The notes beneath the pieces are model-generated. The model was not told the DNA's origin and searched no databases. It worked only from the letters and a program-made list of their open reading frames with translations. The translations under genes and the position numbers were made by a program. Below, in pieces: positions 62,701 to 64,000 of a DNA stretch of 64,000 nucleotides. This DNA is from Patagioenas fasciata (lineage: Eukaryota > Chordata > Aves > Columbiformes > Columbidae): positions 32,980,867-33,044,866 of the forward strand of contig NC_092525.1 in the NCBI RefSeq assembly GCF_037038585.1, in the 5' to 3' direction. The number at the start of each line of letters is the position of its first letter. The first letter of the stretch is position 1.

Positions 62701-63164
62701 CAGTTTCCAACTTGTTGTTTTATGTGGTGCTATTATCAGGCACTGAGATGAATTAGTAGCCACTTATTAGATCATATCTTTCATATTAATAATTATGCAT
62801 TTTTAGCTGAGGATAACTAACATGTAGCTTTCACAAACTCTGCCTCTGATTTTCTGCCTTTTCTTTCTCCTTTCACTAATCATTACCTTCTTTTCATGCC
62901 AAAAAGCATTGGCCCATATATTCTTTCCCATTTGTTAGAGTTGCTATAATTTTTAGAATGTTATCATCACTTAATATGCTGCAATGATATATTAACATAT
63001 AGCTCTGAGCTAGGGGCAGTATGGTTTTTCTAGCTGCATGGAATATGTGAGTACACGTGTACCAAATTAATTTTATTTTATATACAGCTACGTTGCCAGG
63101 TATGTGGGAAAGAACAATAACGATAGGAAGTGCTGGAAAAACATATAGTGTGACTGGTTGGAAG
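47099..63164 (+). CDS. KYAT3: KYAT3, kynurenine/glutamine aminotransferase (5' part, eight coding exons, runs off right edge)
   Basis: This is a fold-type I PLP aminotransferase (cysteine-S-conjugate beta-lyase 2). It transaminates kynurenine to kynurenic acid and acts on glutamine-type substrates, in mitochondria and cytosol. Eight coding exons join in phase to encode residues 1-287 of an expected roughly 454. Visible features: a basic, Ser/Arg-rich mitochondrial presequence (1-33); IEGLDSNIW; the substrate loop GQGLPD (69-74); the PLP-phosphate region VGAYGSLF (132-139); NTPHNPIGK with N217; SDEVY with D245 (pyridine nitrogen) and Y248; and [11 protein letters not shown] with the Schiff-base lysine K279 (K280 in human, from memory). 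All key residues are present and no frame break is seen. Similarity is closer to human KYAT3 than to KYAT1. The remaining exons encoding the C-terminal domain lie beyond position 64000. Confidence 0.95.
47198..50840 (+). other. KYAT3: KYAT3 intron 2
   Basis: Bounded by GTAAGT and TTGATCCTGCAG. It is mostly AT-rich sequence without recognisable genes. Its right end is occupied by a solo LTR (50077-50765), leaving 75 bp of ordinary sequence before exon 3. Confidence 0.85.
50077..50765 (-). mobile_element. Solo LTR of an avian endogenous retrovirus
   Basis: A 689-bp block with ends TGTCATGG...CAGCACA. As read on the plus strand the termini are imperfect inverted repeats (TGTCATGG against TGTGCTGG). 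Flanks GTCAT and GTTAT form a likely 5-bp target duplication with one change. Read on the minus strand it has a TATTTAAAG TATA-like box near 50480 and an ATTAAA poly(A) signal near 50170-50185 ahead of the 3' end. The text resembles passerine ERV LTRs from memory. No internal gag, pol or env is attached. Confidence 0.7.
50841..50899 (+). CDS. KYAT3: KYAT3 exon 3 (residues 34-52 and part of W53)
   Basis: Acceptor CCTGCAG, donor ATTTG|GTAAGT, phase 2. It encodes [19 protein letters not shown]. The internal ATG at 50844 sits in ACAATGG, a stronger Kozak context than the exon 2 ATG. It would start a cytosolic form if exon 2 is skipped. Confidence 0.92.
50900..52145 (+). other. KYAT3: KYAT3 intron 3
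   Basis: A 1246-bp intron bounded by GTAAGT and TTCCCTCAG. It contains short TA/CA microsatellites (about 51393-51423 and 51692-51712). Nothing else was recognised. Confidence 0.88.
52146..52290 (+). CDS. KYAT3: KYAT3 exon 4 (residues 53-101)
   Basis: Acceptor CCCTCAG and donor GGCTTT|GTAAGT, phase 0. It completes W53 and encodes [20 protein letters not shown] and onward to LNQYTRGF, including the substrate-binding GQGLPD loop. Open reading into the next intron is read-through only. Confidence 0.95.
53706..53767. repeat. (AT)n microsatellite, about 30 repeats
   Basis: An uninterrupted alternating AT run of roughly 60 bp, followed by a degenerate TA/TG extension to about 53790. It is self-complementary and likely length-variable. 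Confidence 0.97.
55276..55352. mobile_element. Short mariner/Tc1-like MITE hairpin
   Basis: AGGGTGTTTTGAAAAGATGG plus ACCCAATT is followed after about 20 nt by its near-complement ending GAAACACCCT. The arms match over about 28 positions with a few mismatches or a one-base slip. It may be flanked by TA on the left and a mutated TG on the right, which would fit a TA target site. The family assignment is inference. Confidence 0.7.
55403..55552 (+). CDS. KYAT3: KYAT3 exon 5 (residues 102-151)
   Basis: Acceptor TTTAAACAG, donor GATGAA|GTAAGT, phase 0 on both sides. It encodes [20 protein letters not shown] through [12 protein letters not shown] to [14 protein letters not shown] is the cofactor phosphate-binding segment. 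Confidence 0.96.
55553..56741 (+). other. KYAT3: KYAT3 intron 5
   Basis: A 1189-bp intron bounded by GTAAGT and TGTAATTTCAG. T-rich, with short TTTG runs near 56190-56210. No element was recognised. Confidence 0.88.
56742..56828 (+). CDS. KYAT3: KYAT3 exon 6 (residues 152-180)
   Basis: Acceptor TTTCAG and donor AGATAT|GTGAGT, phase 0. It encodes [20 protein letters not shown] then KPVFIPLRY. The [15 protein letters not shown] block is identical to human KYAT3 as I recall it. Confidence 0.96.
56829..58412 (+). other. KYAT3: KYAT3 intron 6
   Basis: A 1584-bp intron bounded by GTGAGT and a T-rich GTTTTTTAG acceptor. It contains the full-length hAT-like MITE (56909-57087) 80 bp after exon 6. 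The rest is unassigned. Confidence 0.88.
56909..57087. mobile_element. hAT-like MITE, full-length hairpin copy
   Basis: This is a 179-bp near-palindrome. Left end CAGGGGTGTCAGGCTCATTT; right end the complement of CAGGGGTGTCAAATTCATTT. Arms continue inward through CATCAGCCTTG..GGTTGCCTTCAAAG and meet near GGACTAGGACTAG. Flanks TTCCAGGT and ATGCAGAT match at 5 of 8 positions, compatible with an old 8-bp target duplication. No transposase is encoded. Confidence 0.8.
58413..58535 (+). CDS. KYAT3: KYAT3 exon 7 (residues 181-221)
   Basis: Acceptor TTTTTTAG, donor GGCAAG|GTAAGA, phase 0. It encodes [20 protein letters not shown] and onward to [12 protein letters not shown]217 in HNPIG is the conserved PLP-contacting asparagine. 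The first seven residues differ from human (KPVYGKR in that region) and appear to be a variable surface loop. Confidence 0.95.
58623..58743 (+). CDS. KYAT3: KYAT3 exon 8 (residues 222-261 and first base of A262)
   Basis: An 87-bp intron separates it from exon 7. Acceptor TATCCCAG and donor AAAATAG|GTACTA (weaker than the others), phase 1. It encodes [20 protein letters not shown] then [21 protein letters not shown]245 and Y248 are conserved PLP ligands. Confidence 0.94.
58744..63087 (+). other. KYAT3: KYAT3 intron 8
   Basis: The largest KYAT3 intron seen here (4344 bp). It contains a solo LTR with an exact 5-bp target duplication (59532-60274). Other sequence is unassigned and shows no coding similarity. 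Confidence 0.85.
59527..60279 (+). mobile_element. Solo LTR (ERVL-like) with TCTAG target duplication
   Basis: The LTR proper is 59532-60274 (743 bp), beginning TGTGGTGGTCTTGG and ending GGACACA, so the ends are TGTG...CACA. It is flanked on both sides by exactly TCTAG (59527-59531 and 60275-60279). A TTTTTATACC TATA-like box (about 60053) and AATAAG motifs (about 60167 and 60193) suggest plus orientation. The 5-bp duplication points to an ERVL-type integrase, which is inference. No internal retroviral genes are present. Confidence 0.75.
63088..63164 (+). CDS. KYAT3: KYAT3 exon 9 (rest of A262 to K287)
   Basis: Acceptor TATATACAG, donor TGGAAG|GTAAGA. It encodes [20 protein letters not shown] then VTGWK. 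K279 in SAGK is the lysine that forms the internal aldimine with PLP. The human counterpart continues LGWSIGP in the next exon, which is not within the window. Confidence 0.96.
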
Positions 63165-64000
63165 GTAAGAAGAATCAATATAAAAGAGTTCAGCTCTATA
63201 AAGAATAGAATGCATTTATAACACTAAAATGTCTCTGTTTTTGTGACCTATCTTTTGAAAACTTCTGGCAAATCTCCATGTCTCCAAAACATGAAGACAG
63301 CATTCAGCTGAAGCAACTACCTGCCCTGAAACACCTATGTTTTCATTCTTGTCTCTTGATTAATAAGCTCTTCTGAGAAAACAAGACTAAGAAAATAAAC
63401 ACAGTATGATTTTTTTCAAAACCAGTCAAGATATATCATAATATTTTAACTTGACATTTTTTTTCCAGATTATAATAATAGTATGCTTTGGAATAGCTTA
63501 TATTGCTGTAAAATATTTAATGATAATATTTTGCTTTAAAATACCTATTAGAAAGTAAACAAAAATATGAAACCATTGGGCAACTAAATTATTTTTTCCT
63601 CACCTGTGTTCAAACTGAACCATGACATGCATGATGCAGTAGTGAACTTTTGTTTTATGCTCAAACCACCTTTGACACAGGAGCTTATGAGATGAAAAGA
63701 TTCTAAAACAATTAGGAATAACATTCCTAATAAATGCTCAGTTTGATTTCTGACTTTTGTTATATGAAGAGTTAAAATTTTACTCAATAGTCTGAGACAG
63801 GGATAAGTGAAACTATAGCTGTTGCTCCAAATCTAGAATTTAAGGGCATCATTCAGCAATCTTTGTGTAAACCAGATCTTTTCTGAATTCTTTATTGGAA
63901 CAAATTCATCACCAATTCTTAAATTAGAAAAACTTGAGACATTGACTAATATTCTTTAATTTTCAGTAATGTTATTGCTCTAAGTATAATACCAGCCTGC
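63165..64000 (+). other. KYAT3: KYAT3 intron 9 (partial)
   Basis: AT-rich intronic sequence after GTAAGA. No further KYAT3 exon (expected to begin LGW) was found before the window ends. Confidence 0.8.

Overview
The window is vertebrate nuclear DNA and most likely avian. It has intron-split genes, two CpG-island promoters, a 5'-truncated CR1 LINE of the bird/reptile type, and LTRs that resemble passerine endogenous-retrovirus LTRs from memory. No prokaryotic, viral-genome or CRISPR content was seen.

Layout, left to right. Positions 1 to about 9.65 kb hold no recognisable gene. LRRC8B, a subunit of the volume-regulated anion channel, lies on the minus strand. Its coding region is complete in two exons (14253-12118 and 11077-10805) and gives 802 residues, against 803 in human from memory. 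About 16 kb of presumed 5' UTR introns separates the coding start from a strong CpG island at about 30.95-32.35 kb, which I take as its promoter. This intronic stretch carries a CR1 element, a degraded hAT-like MITE and low-complexity tracts. Positions 32.35-42.65 kb form a roughly 10 kb gene-free spacer. A second CpG island at about 42.65-43.65 kb contains a purine-rich octamer satellite and is the promoter of KYAT3 (kynurenine aminotransferase 3) on the plus strand.

KYAT3 runs off the right edge. A non-coding exon 1 and eight coding exons can be assigned from splice sites, reading phase and protein similarity. They encode residues 1-287, including a mitochondrial presequence exon and the PLP-binding lysine K279. 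The C-terminal third lies beyond position 64000. KYAT3 introns are rich in repeats: two solo LTRs with recognisable target-site duplications, a small mariner-like hairpin, a hAT-like MITE and a long AT microsatellite. Three of these insertions end within about 80 bp of a KYAT3 exon.

The two genes are divergently transcribed (LRRC8B left, KYAT3 right), as in the human 1p22 region, but without the guanylate-binding-protein (GBP) genes that lie between them in human. They are functionally unrelated: one is a plasma-membrane channel subunit, the other a PLP enzyme of tryptophan/kynurenine and glutamine metabolism. I found no evidence of a wholly new biological system. The most checkable points are the exon-hugging transposons, the dual-start architecture of KYAT3, the promoter satellite, and an unexplained coding-like stretch near 28.4 kb.
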